A stretch of DNA of 64,000 bases from Porodaedalea pini (Eukaryota > Basidiomycota > Agaricomycetes > Hymenochaetales > Hymenochaetaceae). How positions within the stretch are numbered: position 1 is the first letter of the stretch; each line of letters starts with the position of its first letter. Location of the stretch: the NCBI GenBank assembly GCA_002794775.1, contig NBAY01000090.1:1-64000 (forward strand), given 5' to 3'. Under the pieces are notes generated by a model, which saw nothing but the letters and a program-made list of their open reading frames with translations, was not told where the DNA came from and did not search any database. The translations under genes were made by a program, and so were the position numbers. Positions 11,110-23,100 of the stretch are shown piece by piece.

Positions 11110-12163
11110 CGTTCATATAGCGACGACGAAACGCTCATCTTTGCTCAGGCACGTCGCCCGTGCCGTTCCCACTCGCCGATATCTCTCCCGCATGCACACG
11201 ACATTCCTCTCGAAGTCCCACACTGCCTCACCTCTCCGGCATCGAAGCTACTCTGCGTGCGGCCTCCGACTTCTCTTTGCAAATGCGTCTGACTCTCCCC
11301 GAGAGGGAGTTCTCCCTCGCTGGGTGCGTTGCAGTCGTCACCGGTGCACAGCGCGGGCTTGGCCTCGAGATGGCCGAAGCGCTCGCAGAAGTCGGTGCAG
11401 CTGTCTACTGCCTCAACTTCCTCGACAAACCAGACGCGACATTCTCAGTAACGAAGGAGTTACGTTGGCAAGCTCAGCCTAGCCGAGGGCGCACGTCTGG
11501 AGTATGTGGAGTAGATGTGATGGACCAGAAGGCGATGTGGGACGTCGTCGTACAGATGACGAAGGAGAGTCAGGTAAACGTGTGCGTCGCGGCTGCAGGA
11601 ATCCTGCGTCGCGAGGAGTATTCAGACTATCGGATGGAGGGGTTCGAGAAGCTGATGATTGTTGTGTTGTGGAGCGCGCAAGTTGCAGGAAGACAGGTGG
11701 AGAGGCTGGGCACACCGGAAAGTATCATGCTCATCGCGTCGATGAGTGGAACTGTCACGAATTGAGTGCGTATTTTCTCTATTCTCCACTTTCAACCGCC
11801 GTTACTGATTGGTGGGGATGCAATAGAATCAACATTGGATCACGAACAAGTCCGCAGTCATACAAATAGGCCGCAGCATGGTATGCGAGCTCGGTACGTG
11901 TAAGATTTGCATCAACACGCTCTCGCCGGGATACATTTACGTCGTGTATGTCTCTTCGTTCTCCCTCGCCTCTTTTCTCAGCAAACCTAATATACTCTCT
12001 TCCCTTCGAATATAAAAGGCTTGACCGCAACATTCCTCGACTCCTAATCCCGTCTCTTCGACAAGCCGTCTTCCGAGTTCCCGCTTGGGAGGTTCGGAAG
12101 ACCCGATAAGTTGAGGGGAGTGGCTCGCGAACGGCGCATCGAGTTTTTGTATGGGTAATTACT
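11110..12163 (+). pseudogene. Short-chain dehydrogenase/reductase, decayed (copy 1)
   Basis: An Arg/Ser-rich, mitochondrial-presequence-like segment (RHVARAVPTRRYLSR) in one frame precedes the Rossmann start in another frame: LAGCVAVVTGAQRGLGLEMAEAL, with the TGxxxGxG cofactor motif. Further blocks are VDVMDQKAMWDVV, CVAAAGIL (the NNAG position), ESIMLIASMSGTVTN, a GTGCGT...AATAG intron (about 11766-11830), then NKSAVIQIGRSMVCELG, INTLSPGYIY and LGRFGRPDKLRGVA. Two compensating frameshifts surround 11,460-11,510, where a neighbouring frame carries VGKLSLAEGARLEYV. VTN is followed by TGA where SDR relatives have Arg. The catalytic YxxxK block reads TNK, with the Tyr and about three residues missing, so it is enzymatically dead. 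Family: NAD(P)-dependent SDRs of the sorbose/arabinitol dehydrogenase type (inference). Confidence 0.75.
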
Positions 12164-13088
12164 GCATATTCATTCTATTCCTACCTAAGCCCGTATATTT
12201 GTCCCCGTAAGACTCTATACGTATACGGTATATCGTGTATACGCATTGTGCGGTGCGCTGCGGAGCCCTAGTCGCTTGAGCAGAGTCCTAGCGAAGATAG
12301 CTAGAGGAGCTCGATGGGCTGGCGGGATGATGAAGGCAAAAGGGAGTGGAGGGTGGATCAGCGAAAGAATGGCGCGCGGAATGCGAGACGGCGATATTGA
12401 TGTGTAGGCGGTGACTCCCTTGTTCCTTTCCGCTACTCCAGCACAGACCTTACTCTTCGTTCGCGCGCGCTCGACCGAACATCATTGGCAGAGCCGTAGC
12501 GCTTCTCCAAGTAGGACATTATGAGAGATTCGAGGATCATACTCCGTTCACTACCGCCGGCGTGCGCGTGTTGTCCATCGTAGAAGAGCATGTACTTCTC
12601 CAACCTTAGGACTCTCCCGCTGTCTGCGTTTCGGACTTTGGCCCTTTCTCAGTAAAATTATAGTTGGAGGCACGCACTTTAGCGCATGCTGACGCTGCAT
12701 ATTATCGAGACCCCATGTTCCTCCTATTCATGTAACCCTCATTGCCCGTCGAGTCACCTCTACACGATGGTTACAATCTATGCAATTCCTGAACCTGGTG
12801 TGCTTACTGTATATGCTGAAGCGAGGTGTACAATCTTGGTAGAGCTAATGTAAAGTGTTCGCTATTAAGAAAGAAGAGAAGAGAAAGGGGAGGAGAATTG
12901 AAAACGACATTGGTTAAAGGTAGCAAGAAAAAGTTGTTTCAAAGCGTTCAAAACATATTAATATTCCCCTGAATCATTTCGCATATAACATTCCAGTTCC
13001 AACTGAAAATTTGCAGGGGCGAAGTCAGTGCTCGTTTACAAGCATGCAGGCAGAAGAGTGAAGTCTCACCTGGCCCATCAGGCGCCGG
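12164..13088. other. Intergenic, nothing recognised
   Basis: Roughly 0.9 kb between the SDR remnant and the 3' end of the TPR-CHAT gene. Only short shadow frames are present; no repeat, LTR or exon chain was recognised. Confidence 0.5.
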
Positions 13089-14789
13089 TCATGCGCCCAC
13101 ATGAACAAAGTTGACCCATCTCTCAAAAGTCATGCCCTCCTTCTTTCTCATCCGTTTCACTGCTTTACAGAGCGCTCGCGCGGATCTCTTGTAACCAGCC
13201 TCCGTTTGGTCCGTTTCCGCAAACATCTTCTCGTAGAAGTCCTTAGTGAGGTCTGGACCGTCGATATCAGCCATTGCCCACATCGTTCCGACTACGCTTC
13301 GGAAACCGCAGAACTGCATAGCCGCAGAGAGATGAAGCACTTCATCCTGCGCACGACTGATGGTCTGCTCTGCACTGTGACATGCAGAGAGGAATGCGAG
13401 CTCTGCATTGGGCAGATTGGACTTGGCGATGTCGAGCAGGGTAAGTCGCTCATTTCCGAAAAGAATGAATGATGACGCGAAGGGTTCAAATGGTTTCAGA
13501 CTTCCATGGCAGGTGAGATGAGCCCAATCATGGTTCTTAAGGCCTTCAAGTACAGCGTCGCGAGACGCTTGGTCTCCTATAAGAGAAGTGACCAAGGCGT
13601 TGAGCTCTCGTATGACACGTACTTCCTCGGCGACGTTCGGCATGGATGGTCCTGGCTGGCCGATAAGGAGGAGTGACGACTGCTCAGAAATACGTGCGGT
13701 GCTGGACCGGGCGCGGATGAGCGCTGTGAGGGTCGGAGTGTAGGAAGAGACGTATTTATCCAAAAGATATTTGTTACTGCCAGGTGAAATCGGGCCTGCG
13801 GCATGAAGTGGTAGAGCAGACACGATAGAGGTGGGACACCACCAAATTCGAGACTGCTCCTCGATATTGAGCTGACTGACGACCGGGGAAACCACGAGCT
13901 TCCACAGATCCTTCATCACAGACCGAAGCGTAGAATCAAACTGGCTCTGAGCGGTTCCCAAACTCCGACGTGTTTTTGCTAACTGAACATATAGGTCCCA
14001 TGCATCCTCGTAGAAGTTGTCAGCTAGCGGCACGCAGATAGGAGAGCGATCGTAGTGAATGATGAGAGCGTCAGAACGATGCCTACTGTGATTAATGATG
14101 ATTACTGGACCCTCGATGGCTGCATCCTTGAGCGTACTGAAAGGCGTTGCACGTAGAAAGTTTTCAAATCCTGGAGTTTTGCGAATCCCTGTGATGGTCT
14201 GTTCCAATCTGCTCCGAAGTACTCGCGTCCGCTTTAGCATCTGATCAAAGAACTGCGGACCCGGCCTTGTGTTCGCTGCTCCAGGCTCGTCCAAACGAGT
14301 GAAGCGAGTCTCAGGCGATGTAGCAAGGGCTTCCAGCTCATTGTTAATGCTCACGAAGGCGTCCACCAGCTCCTTGTCGACTCCCGAAAGCTGCTCCTGT
14401 GGCGTCCGGAAAGAACGCATTTGTGACCAAAGCAAAGCCCTCCCTCGCTCAAGAATCTCGACAGCCTCTTCCAACTGGCCCGTTTCAATTGCATATGAGG
14501 CGGCATTCTGTGCGAGTGTCGAGTAACCATTTGTGTCATTAAGTAGTTCGTGCTGCAACTGCATGGTAGGGCGCAAGGTAAGGAAGAGAGCGAGAAGCGA
14601 CAATGACACGCTGTAAGCCTTGGATGTCGAAATGTGAGAGTGTGCTCGTGCAAGGGTCGCCCATCGCACTGCTCCGGAAAGTCGAACCCGTAAACTCGAG
14701 ACACGATCATCAGTACCTGATTCAAGCAAATGAAACGATTCCTCTAGGTGGTCGTTTTTACCGGTCTGCTCAAAGCGAGTCCGCACAGC

Positions 14790-16280
14790 ATTCGCGAGGT
14801 TGTTCAGTGAATCGGAGCGGTGCAGATGTCTGGGAGGACGCAGAACGAGAGCTTCGCGGAGAAGTAGAACTGACTCCTCGAGGTCCTCAATCTGACCGGT
14901 CTGCTCAAAGCGAGTCCACACAGCACCCGCGAGGTTGTTCAGTGAAGCAGAGCGATCGGGATGTCCGGGAGGACGCAGAACGAGAGATTCACGGTGAAGT
15001 AGAACTGACTCCTCGAGGTCTTCGATCTGACCGGTCTGCTCAAAGCGAGTCCCCACAGCATTCGCGAGGTTGTTCAGTGAAGCAGAGCGATCGGGATGTC
15101 CGGGAGGACGCAGAACGAGAGATTCACGGTGAAGTAGAACTGACTCCTCGAGGTCCTCAATCTGACCGGTCTGCTCAAAGCGAGTCCGCACAGCACCCGC
15201 GAGGTTGTTCAGTGAAGCGGAGCGGTTCGGATGTCCGGGAGGACGCAGGACCAGAGCTTTGCGGAGAAGTAGAACTGACTCCTCGAGGTCCTCAATCTGA
15301 CCGGTCTGCTCAAAGCGAGTCCCCACAGCATTCGCGAGGTTGTTCAGTGAAGCAGAGCGATCGGGATGTCCGGGAGGACGCAGAACGAGAGCTTCGCGGT
15401 GAAGTAGAACTGACTCCTCGAGGTCCTTAATCTGACCGGTCTGCTCAAAGCGAGTCCGCACAGCACCCGCAAGGTTGTACAGTGAAGCAGAGCAGTCGGG
15501 ATGTCCGGGAGGACACAGAACGAGAGCTTCGCGGTGAAGTAGAACTGACTCCTCGAGGTCTTCAATCTGACCGGTCTGCTCAAAGCGAGTACGCACAGCA
15601 CCCGCGAGGTTGTTCAGTGAACTGGAGCGATCGGGATGTCCGGGAGGACTCAGAACGAGAGCTTCGTGGTGAAGTAGAACTGACTCCTCGAGGTCTTCAA
15701 TCTGACCGGTCTGCTTAAAGCGAGTCCGCACAGCATTCGCGAGGTTGTTCAGTGAACTGGAGCGATCGGGATGTCCGGGAGGACACAGAATGAGAGCTTC
15801 GCGGTGAAGTAGAACTGACTCCTCGAGGTCGTTGATCTGACCGGTCTGCTCAAAGCGAGTCCGCACAGCATTCGCGAGGTTGTTCAGTGAACTGGAGCGA
15901 TCGGGATATCCGGGAGGACACAGAACGAGAGCTTCGCGGTAAAGCAGAACTGACTCCTCGAGGTCTTTGATCTGACCGGTCTGCTCAAAGCGAGTCTCCA
16001 CAACATTCGCGAGGTTGTTCAGTGAACCGGAGCGGTTCGGATGTCTGGGAGGACACAGAATGAGAGCTTCGCGGTGAAGTAGAACTGACTCCTCGAGGTC
16101 GTTGATCTGACCGGTCTGCTTAAAGCGAGTCCCCACAGCAATCGCGAGGTTGTTCAGTGAATTGGAGCGATCGGGATGTCCGGGAGGACACAGAACGAGA
16201 GCTTCGCGGATAAGCACAACTAATTCCTCGATAATCTCGATCCGGCCTGTCTGTCCGAAGAGAGCGTGTACAGCTTTTGT
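14790..16280 (-). repeat. 135-bp in-frame tandem repeat array (TPR units)
   Basis: About eleven to twelve units of 135 bp (45 codons) run through the TPR region; for example the gaggttgttc block recurs at 14931 and 15066. Neighbouring units are nearly identical at the DNA level, including synonymous positions, and differ mainly at a few residues (GAV/NAV, CPP/RPP/SPP, HRE/LRE). This points to recent unit duplication or gene conversion. The antisense ORFs here are shadows of this periodicity. Confidence 0.85.
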
Positions 16281-16331
16281 GAGATTTTTCAGTGACGCTA
16301 AACAATAAGGATGCCCGTGTGGGCGCTGAGC

Positions 16332-16334
16332 CAA
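16332..16334. repeat. 3-bp target duplication (CAA), left of copy A
   Basis: caa immediately precedes the catcagg terminus; the matching caa follows the other terminus at 19570-19572. Removing one copy together with the element restores the TPR-CHAT reading frame. Confidence 0.7.
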
Positions 16335-16589
16335 CATCAGGAAAAACCTCCTGGCCGGAATCCCTGGAATCCCTGGAATCAGCTGGAATATTTGGGCAAT
16401 TCCAGCCAATTCGGAGGTATTCCGATTCCGCACGATTCCCAAGCATCGTTCCAGATTTGAGTAATTTGACTAGTTTCCAATACCTTTCTACACATTTTTA
16501 TTCACATTCTTACTGCATTCCAAACTTTTCAATCATTTTCTTACAGATTCTTGTGGCAATTGAGTGTATTTAAACAAATTCTAAACTAA

Positions 16590-18060
16590 AAGGATGTCAT
16601 GACCGGTCGTCGGGATGAAGCCTTTCACAATCATCATGTACAGACCACCGGCGAACTTCTTCTCAGACTTGATGCCCAGGATGACGGGTATGGCAAGCAG
16701 CTCCTTTTGTACATGCGACGATGTAAAGCGCGCCGCAGCATCGGTCTTGAGTTCCACAAAATCTACCTTGTGAAGCTTGGTCTCACCGGTTTTGAGAGCA
16801 CGCAAGTATGAAGCAATGCCAGCACGACATTGTCCCATTGTCACGACACGCAGGGAAGACATGTACCTTGCCTTCGCGTACTCGAACATCTCCTGTTGGA
16901 TAGTCTTGAGAAGTGCAGGTATGGCAGTCTCCTTCAAGCCCGTATCACGTCGCACAGAAAGTGTTTGCTTCTTCTAGATATCAACCGGACCGAGTTCAAG
17001 GCGAAGTGGAACACCTGGACAAATAGCCATTTGTAAGACCACAGGAAAACCAAGAAATAAGGAATGATTGAATTTTCGCGCCTTCTGTTCCCAGTCGTTG
17101 AACTTGTAGCCAGGAGTGTCGCCGTTCCGTACATCCACCTTTGCGCTTTCCTGAGCGTCTTCGCGAGCTCCTCACAGCGGTCGTATAACTCCTGCTTATT
17201 AGTGCGCATGGTAATACCGCAGGGGACAATGAGCGACGCATGATGGGAGAACAAGACCCTGGTCGTCACCGCGAATCATGACCATGATTCCGACCATGCG
17301 TGTGCTAAGGCTCCACGTGTTCTGCCACAGAATAATTTGCCACCGTTCAGACTCGTGCCCTGCAGATCGTCCAGGTCTGAGACCACGACATTGAATATCT
17401 CTGGCCATGATAAGTCTTGGCCAAGGCAATGCGACGTCGCAGCTTGGATGCCACGGCCGGTCATCGTGTAAAGACCACCGGCAAACTTCTCCTTGTCCGA
17501 CTTGATGCCTGTGATGATGAGTACGGTAAGCAGCACCTTGTACATGCGACGATGTAAATTGAGAATTTCCCGTACTTCAGTAAGGATACATGGCCGTTTC
17601 TGTAGTCGGACGGATTGCTATGGGTTCCTCAAGCTCGGAGCTCCCTCTGAAGACGCATGTCATACCGACCTTAATCAGCGCCTATAATACTTGTCAGCAC
17701 AAAGTGAGGGATTACAGAACAATCAACGCACGTTCGTATACCAACCCGGGAAGTCGACCCTTTCTTCATGCCAATAGCAATCTTCACCATGCCGTCAATT
17801 CTCCCTTCCTCTTTCGTTGTCTTTTCCTGGGCGGCAATTGCAGACGTGCGCACAACAGGCGCCACAGCCTTGACCTTGAAATCTACCTCGTGGAGCTTGG
17901 TCTCCCCGTTTCGAGACACGCCAGTATGAAGCAATGTTGGTTCCAGGGAGGAAGACAGTAAAATCAGAGGCGAGCGCATGTACGGCGAAGAGGGAAGTCG
18001 ATGATGTGAGTGATGCATCAAGGACCGTGACAACCTTTGTGAATGTGTTTGCGTCAAGTG
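16590..18060 (-). pseudogene. Captured prolyl-tRNA synthetase fragments (copy A)
   Basis: Pieces on the minus strand match eukaryotic/archaeal-type ProRS: TSIIGAD/NTC-side sequence with the N-terminal editing-like domain (HEVDFKVKAVAPVVRTSAI, KEEGRIDGMVKIAIGMKKG), then KSDKEKFAGGLYTM, GRGIQAATSHCLGQDLSWPE and GGKLFCG. An anticodon-domain part (DQGLVLPS, PCGITMRTNKQELYDRCEELAKTL) is followed by ETAIPALLKTIQQEMFEYAKARY. The order is scrambled relative to a real gene: a further KFAGGLYMM piece follows the C-terminal part. Multiple frame changes and retained intron-like sequence show this is a captured genomic fragment and not a functional enzyme. Confidence 0.8.
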
Positions 18061-18235
18061 CTAATGGTGAAACTGGACAAACTTTAACAATGCGTGTGGA
18101 CAGATAAAGAGACTGGGCTCATGGGAGTCCTTGTCCAATACAAAAAAATATTTTAGCAGGTCCGGCGATGCGTGCAATGACGACAACAGGAACTGTTGCG
18201 GCAGACTTTACGGTCTTCGGCTTGAAGACGAGCAT

Positions 18236-18530
18236 TCTAATAAGTTGAAGGTCAGAAGTCAGACGGCATGTTGCCTGCAGCAGTGAGTGCATCCCACCAG
18301 GCAGCCGGCGAGGCTACCACTTCGTGTGTGATGGTTGCGGTGGATGTGATCAAGGGTTTTTTCAGTCGTTCTGTAAGGACGTTGGCACTAGACATATTGG
18401 AGTGGCAGGAGATGTGAAGGCGATATGTGGCGTGTCGCGTCAAAACCAACATACATGTGATCAAGTTCCCACACCTCTTCTGTGGACGACGCATCCAGGA
18501 TTGGACTTAGCAGTTTTTGTCACCTGAAGT
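18236..18530 (-). pseudogene. Captured eIF4G leader fragment (copy A)
   Basis: The minus strand reads SANVLTERLKKPLITSTAT then ITHEVVASPAAWWDALTAAG, the same segment that precedes the MIF4G fragment in copies B and C (near 26,710-26,850 and 57,540-57,680). The rest of the eIF4G region is missing here, so copy A is an internally deleted derivative or an ancestor that captured less. Confidence 0.6.
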
Positions 18531-18629
18531 GCCTCTAAATACAAAATACATCATATCTCACTCAATTCTTCACAAAAACTCTTCAAAAAAGTTGCTAAAT
18601 TTATGTCAGAATGATTTCTAAAATTATTG

Positions 18630-19075
18630 TGAGCTTAGAGGACAGAAGGTGGAATATTGAGGCTGCAGTAGTGAGAATGGGTGTTTTTCTAGAAAACGTC
18701 CTTCCCTGATTTTTCCTGAGCTCAATTTTGAAGCTAATGACATGAAACTTGTTGGAGAATGGTATATATATTGTATATTAAATTATAGATGGCTTAAAAC
18801 AATGCAGGAATTTTTTTGACAGCTGTCTGAGTCAAGCAAATTTGGGTGAGTTTGAGAGTTTCAGCACAACAGTCAAACAGGACAAGAGGAGACATTCACT
18901 CTAGTCCATCCCTGATAACATCAACAGTATAATATATAGACCATTCTCCAACAAGTTTCATGTCATTAGCTTCAAAATTGAGCTCAGGAAAAATCAGGGA
19001 AGGAGGTTTTCTAGAAAAACACCCATTCTCACTACTGCAGCCTCAATATTCCACCTTCTGTCTACTAAGCTCACA
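18630..19075. repeat. Internal long inverted repeat of the transposon family
   Basis: A roughly 130-bp arm containing agaaggtggaatattgaggc, the ctgcagtagtgagaat block and gagctcaattttgaagctaa recurs in inverted orientation about 165 bp later. The same structure lies at about 26,040-26,485 in copy B and 57,905-58,350 in copy C. The transcript could fold into a long hairpin. Similar nested palindromes occur near the ends of some DNA transposons. Confidence 0.8.
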
Positions 19076-19569
19076 AAAATTTAGAAGCTGTTGAGAAATA
19101 AATTTGGCAACATTTTTGAACTGATTCTGTGAAGAATTGACAGAGATATGGATTTTACAAGTTTTTGAGGTGCTGAAATGCTCAAATTTTGTGATCTTCA
19201 CATATGCATGTCTCAAGACTTATGAAAAACACTGTAACCTGCAGATAGTTCATGGGTCCCAGTATAGGTCCAAGAAGCCAATCTAGTACCTGCACCAGTG
19301 TCAAGCCATGGCAAAATCTAATGAATTCCACAATCAGTTTTTTATTCTACAAAATTCCATAGAATCTATGAGGTGTATCATTTTTCTATCTGTATTCTAA
19401 ATTTCAAGCTGCCGATTCTGTTCAATTCCAAAACTTGGACAATTTTCTATGAAATTCTACAAGTTTTCTAATTTTTGGACTGCATTCTCATGACATTCCA
19501 AAGATTCTACAATTTTCTACAATTCTAATAACTTTCTAAGGGTTTCTGAGTGGGAGGTTTTTCCTGATG

Positions 19570-19572
19570 CAA
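19570..19572. repeat. 3-bp target duplication (CAA), right of copy A
   Basis: Matches caa at 16332-16334 on the other side of copy A. Confidence 0.7.
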
Positions 19573-19910
19573 AGCAGCACGATGAAGGGTAATGGACTGC
19601 TTGAGATTGTCAATCTCGCCGGTCTCTTCGAAGCGTGTCATTGCGATACTTGCAAGGTAGTCTAGTTTTCCGGAATGATCACAATGTCTAGAGTCGTACG
19701 AGGTTGTTGCCATGATGACCTTTCGGCGCTGCGTGATTATGTTTGACTTTTCGTGATAAAAGAAAGCATGAATTTCCGTTATAACACGCAGTCTCCTGAA
19801 TGGTAACGCACATTAAACACCTCCACGCTATGGACTTCATCAGTATAACTCATTTGTTAAAGAATGCAGCTAAGCATACCTTTGCACGACGGAACAATTT
19901 CTCAGAGAAT

Positions 19911-20081
19911 GTCTTATGATAATACTGCTTATGCAACTTATTTACTTATGACTTCACTTGTTTACTCACATGACTATGACTTCCTACTCGTTATAGTATG
20001 CTATTCAATTGTACTGTATATAAGGACAGGCACTCTCGCCCCTAATCTATAGCTTTGTCCCACTTTTCTGCTCGTCTAAGA
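19911..20081 (+). repeat. Copia 5' LTR (171 bp)
   Basis: gtcttatgataatactg through ctcgtctaaga matches 24753-24923 with six substitutions (about 3.5%). Five of the six lie at positions explained by CpG loss (CG against CA or TG). A TATA-like tgtatataagg lies in the middle. It is followed by ggttatgagcc, a plausible primer-binding site resembling the initiator-Met type used by many copia elements. Confidence 0.8.
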
Positions 20082-20129
20082 GGTTATGAGCCTTGGCTCC
20101 CTCCTACTCATTGCACTCATCACTATTGC

Positions 20130-23100
20130 ATGTCAGACCGTCCTCCTCATTCACCAACACCACCACTACCAACTACTCCTAAACCAACTACTAGCACTCG
20201 TTCTCACACTCATGCACAAGCACAGGCTGAACAACTAGCTGCAACTACTAGCGGTACTACTCAAACTCCTACTCCACCTGTATCTACTGCCACACCAGCA
20301 CAACTTGAGCGCGACTTTGAACAAACACTACCGCCAATACCAGAGTGCGTTACTCCACCTACTGAATCATCAGAAGGCGAACTAACTGATCCTACTACAG
20401 TGCCGCCTACTCGCACTCAGCGCATTCCCCGCCGCGAATCACCAATAATGTCAGCACTTAAAGCGGGCGAAATAATCAAACTATTCGATGGCATCGAACC
20501 ACTCGACAGTGTCAAGAACTGGAAACTTTGGATATTCCGTATCTTCCAGGCTATCAACGCCACTGGCCACCCAACTCTTATGAAGGCAGGCCCATCCAGT
20601 CCAGAAGAAAATACTATAGCAAACGCCATTTATGCGGGTGTAATCAAAAACATCCCTGACAAAATACTCGGCAACTACTTAGGCGTAACTCAAGTACACG
20701 TCCTACTCAAACAACTAAAGGCGCGTTACGACATCCAAACTACAGTAACTAACGCATTAAATGAAGGAGCGTTATTCAACGTCCGAGGCCATGTGTCTCA
20801 ACTCGACAAAACTTTGGATGAACTCAAACGACGCCATGCCGAACTTTGCGCTCATGGAAAACAACCAGCCGACTCAACTTACTTGGCAGCGATAACCGCG
20901 GCGATACCACCACAATATAAATATGTTATAACTCAACTCGAACTTCAAATAAACACCGTGAATGAATACAATAAAACTAACGACGACCACGAGGATCTTG
21001 TACTCACTCCCAACCGACTTATTCAAGAAACTCGTCAGGCCTTTGCGAACTGGAGCGCGGCAAACACTCGAAGGAACCCAATCGCCGCCGTGCACCCTTA
21101 CCAAAGCGAGGCTACTCACCCCTACTTTAGAGGGCGAGGTGGACACACTCGAAGTCGCAGCCGAGGCCGTGGCCAATTTGGAACTTACAGAGGCCGAGGA
21201 CGCAGCTGCGGAGGATACTCAAATAACTCCGATAACTCAAACTCAAACTCAGGGAACTCTAATCCCTTTGTTAAGTGTTATAACTGCAATAACTACGGGC
21301 ATCAATCACCTAACTGCCCTCAGCCGTGGACTCAGAAAACTAAAGATGCCATGGCGAAGAAAGGGATTCAGGAGCACGTGAAACCTCCGACCACTGCCCA
21401 CTCGCATCAGGCGAGCATGTCAAACGCGGCAAACGTACCTACGACCGCTTCCACTTCCACTGCAGTCACTCAAGCACACCAAGCGATAAACACCGAAATG
21501 CCCAATTTCCCGCAGACGCCACCGTTCACTGCGATGATAACTGAAATAACCGATGACATTACTATGCAGTTCGACAACGAATCTGCACTTTTCGACTTCT
21601 TACGCGACGATCACTACATGGATGCTATTGAAAACTTTGAGGCGAATCATGTAAGCGCCACAGCCATTTACTTAAAAGAAAACTATGCTAATAAACTTTA
21701 TCATACTATGGATATCATTGATTCTGGCGCCACTCTTCACTTAACTCCTTACTTTAACTGACTTACTAATGTTAAACAAACTGACCCAATCTCTGTTATA
21801 ACCGCTAACTCACAAACTTTTATTACTTCAACTATAGGGATTCTAACTGTTGAGATCCCGAATGGTGATACTGTAAGCACCATTACTATTAAAGATGTTT
21901 ATTATGCTAAAGAAATGCATATGACGCTACTTAGCCAGTCTAAACTTTGCGCAGAAGGATATGAATTTATTTATAAAGGAAATTTGTGTACAATAAAGGC
22001 ACCTAGCGGTGAAATATGCGGTCAAATTCAATGTAAAAATAACCTGTACTCTATATTAAAACATTATCAAATGAGCGCTGTGAAATCAATTACTCTGTTT
22101 GAACTTCATAAGAAACTTGGACACTTAAGTTATACTTACCTCAAATGGCTACTTAAAAATCATCCTGAATCAATTCATTACAAAATTACTAACTCAACTG
22201 AAACTCAATGTCGTGTTTGTGTCGAAGCAAATATTAAAAGAAATATTATACCCAAAACTCAAACTTCTCAATTAGCTAAAAACTTTGGCGATCATTTTCA
22301 TATGGATATTTGGGGACCTGCACCAACAACTGCTATCGGAAATTTTAAATATTTGTTAACTCTAGTCGATGACTGTACTAGATGGGTCCAAATGAGTTTA
22401 CTTAAAACTAAAGCAGATGGTTATACTGCTTACATTAAATGGGCTACTTTGTTATCAACTCAATATGGAATTAAAATTAAAATACTTCAATCCGACAATG
22501 ATACTGTCTTTTTATCAAATGACTTTCAACTCTTTTTAGACAGTCAAGGAACTATGCGAAAACTAACTGTACATGATACTCCACAACAAAATGGTGTAGC
22601 TGAGTGAACTCATCAAACAATACTAAATCAAGTTAGATCAAACTTACTTGGACATAAATTACCGGACAAGCTCTGGGGAGAAGCCGTTAACTATTCAACT
22701 TTTATACATAATAGGACACCTAAAGCGGCAATTAACTTTATCTCTCCATACTTTAAGCGATTCAATAAAGCTTAGATTTTTGATAACTTACATGAATTTG
22801 GCACTCATGTCATTTTCAGAGAAGAAAATACTAATAAACTAACTCCTAAAGGATCCTACAGCCGATGGCTATGTTGGGATGAAGAAAGTAAAGGACATAG
22901 AATTTATCATGATCAGAAAATAACTGTTGAAAGAAATGTCCAATTCCTCGAAGTCGCACCTTCTCGAATTGAAGGGGAGCAAACTGATACCCCACTAGAA
23001 AACAATCAAAACAACCCTACTGAAACTACTGAACCAAGAAGATCTGAGCGACAAAGAAAACCAACTAAACATTCTAGAGGACTTGACTATACTGAAGAAC

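Larger units (their letters stand above)
16335..19569. mobile_element. TIR transposon copy A (3,235 bp) carrying ProRS/eIF4G fragments
   Basis: The ends are perfect inverted repeats of catcaggaaaaacctcc. Subterminal DNA is full of ATTCC/GAATC-type A/T-rich repeats. The same ends and interior occur in copies B (25547-52555) and C (52956-58842); copy A has the orientation of copy C but lacks most of the eIF4G part. No transposase is encoded, so the copy is non-autonomous. The 3-bp CAA duplication fits CACTA/EnSpm-like (including fungal Plavaka-type) elements; that superfamily assignment is inference. It sits inside the TPR-CHAT gene. Confidence 0.85.
13089..19713 (-). pseudogene. TPR-CHAT protease-like gene, split by a transposon
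   Basis: The ATG (19711-19713) begins MATTSYDSRHCDHSGKLDY and continues to HRAAL at 19573. A transposon (16335-19569) intervenes, after which the same frame resumes with AQRPHGHPYCLASLKNL and stays open to 13089 (about 1,080 residues). Deleting the element and one CAA duplicate restores the frame exactly. About twelve 45-residue TPR-like units (SLNNLANAVxTRFEQTGQIEDLEESVLLHREALVL...) are followed by helical sequence and a C-terminal CHAT domain. The CHAT domain carries the catalytic pair His in HLTCHGSL (codon 13506-13508) and Cys in FLSACHSAEQ (codon 13380-13382). CHAT domains are caspase-fold cysteine peptidases; with TPR arrays they act in self/non-self and cell-death systems in several lineages. 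The long downstream ORF appears to start inside the transposon only because the track uses TTG; that start is not biological. Confidence 0.85.

Noticed and set aside
14603..15430. 275-codon plus-strand ORF across the TPR repeats
   Set aside because: It is the antisense shadow of the 135-bp repeat array; the minus strand encodes the coherent TPR-CHAT protein and the plus-strand sequence is a low-complexity repeat of SDRSAQSE-like units.
16343..16442. Long TPR-CHAT ORF beginning at 16442
   Set aside because: The first roughly 35 codons lie inside transposon copy A and start at a TTG. The true upstream exon is at 19573-19713.
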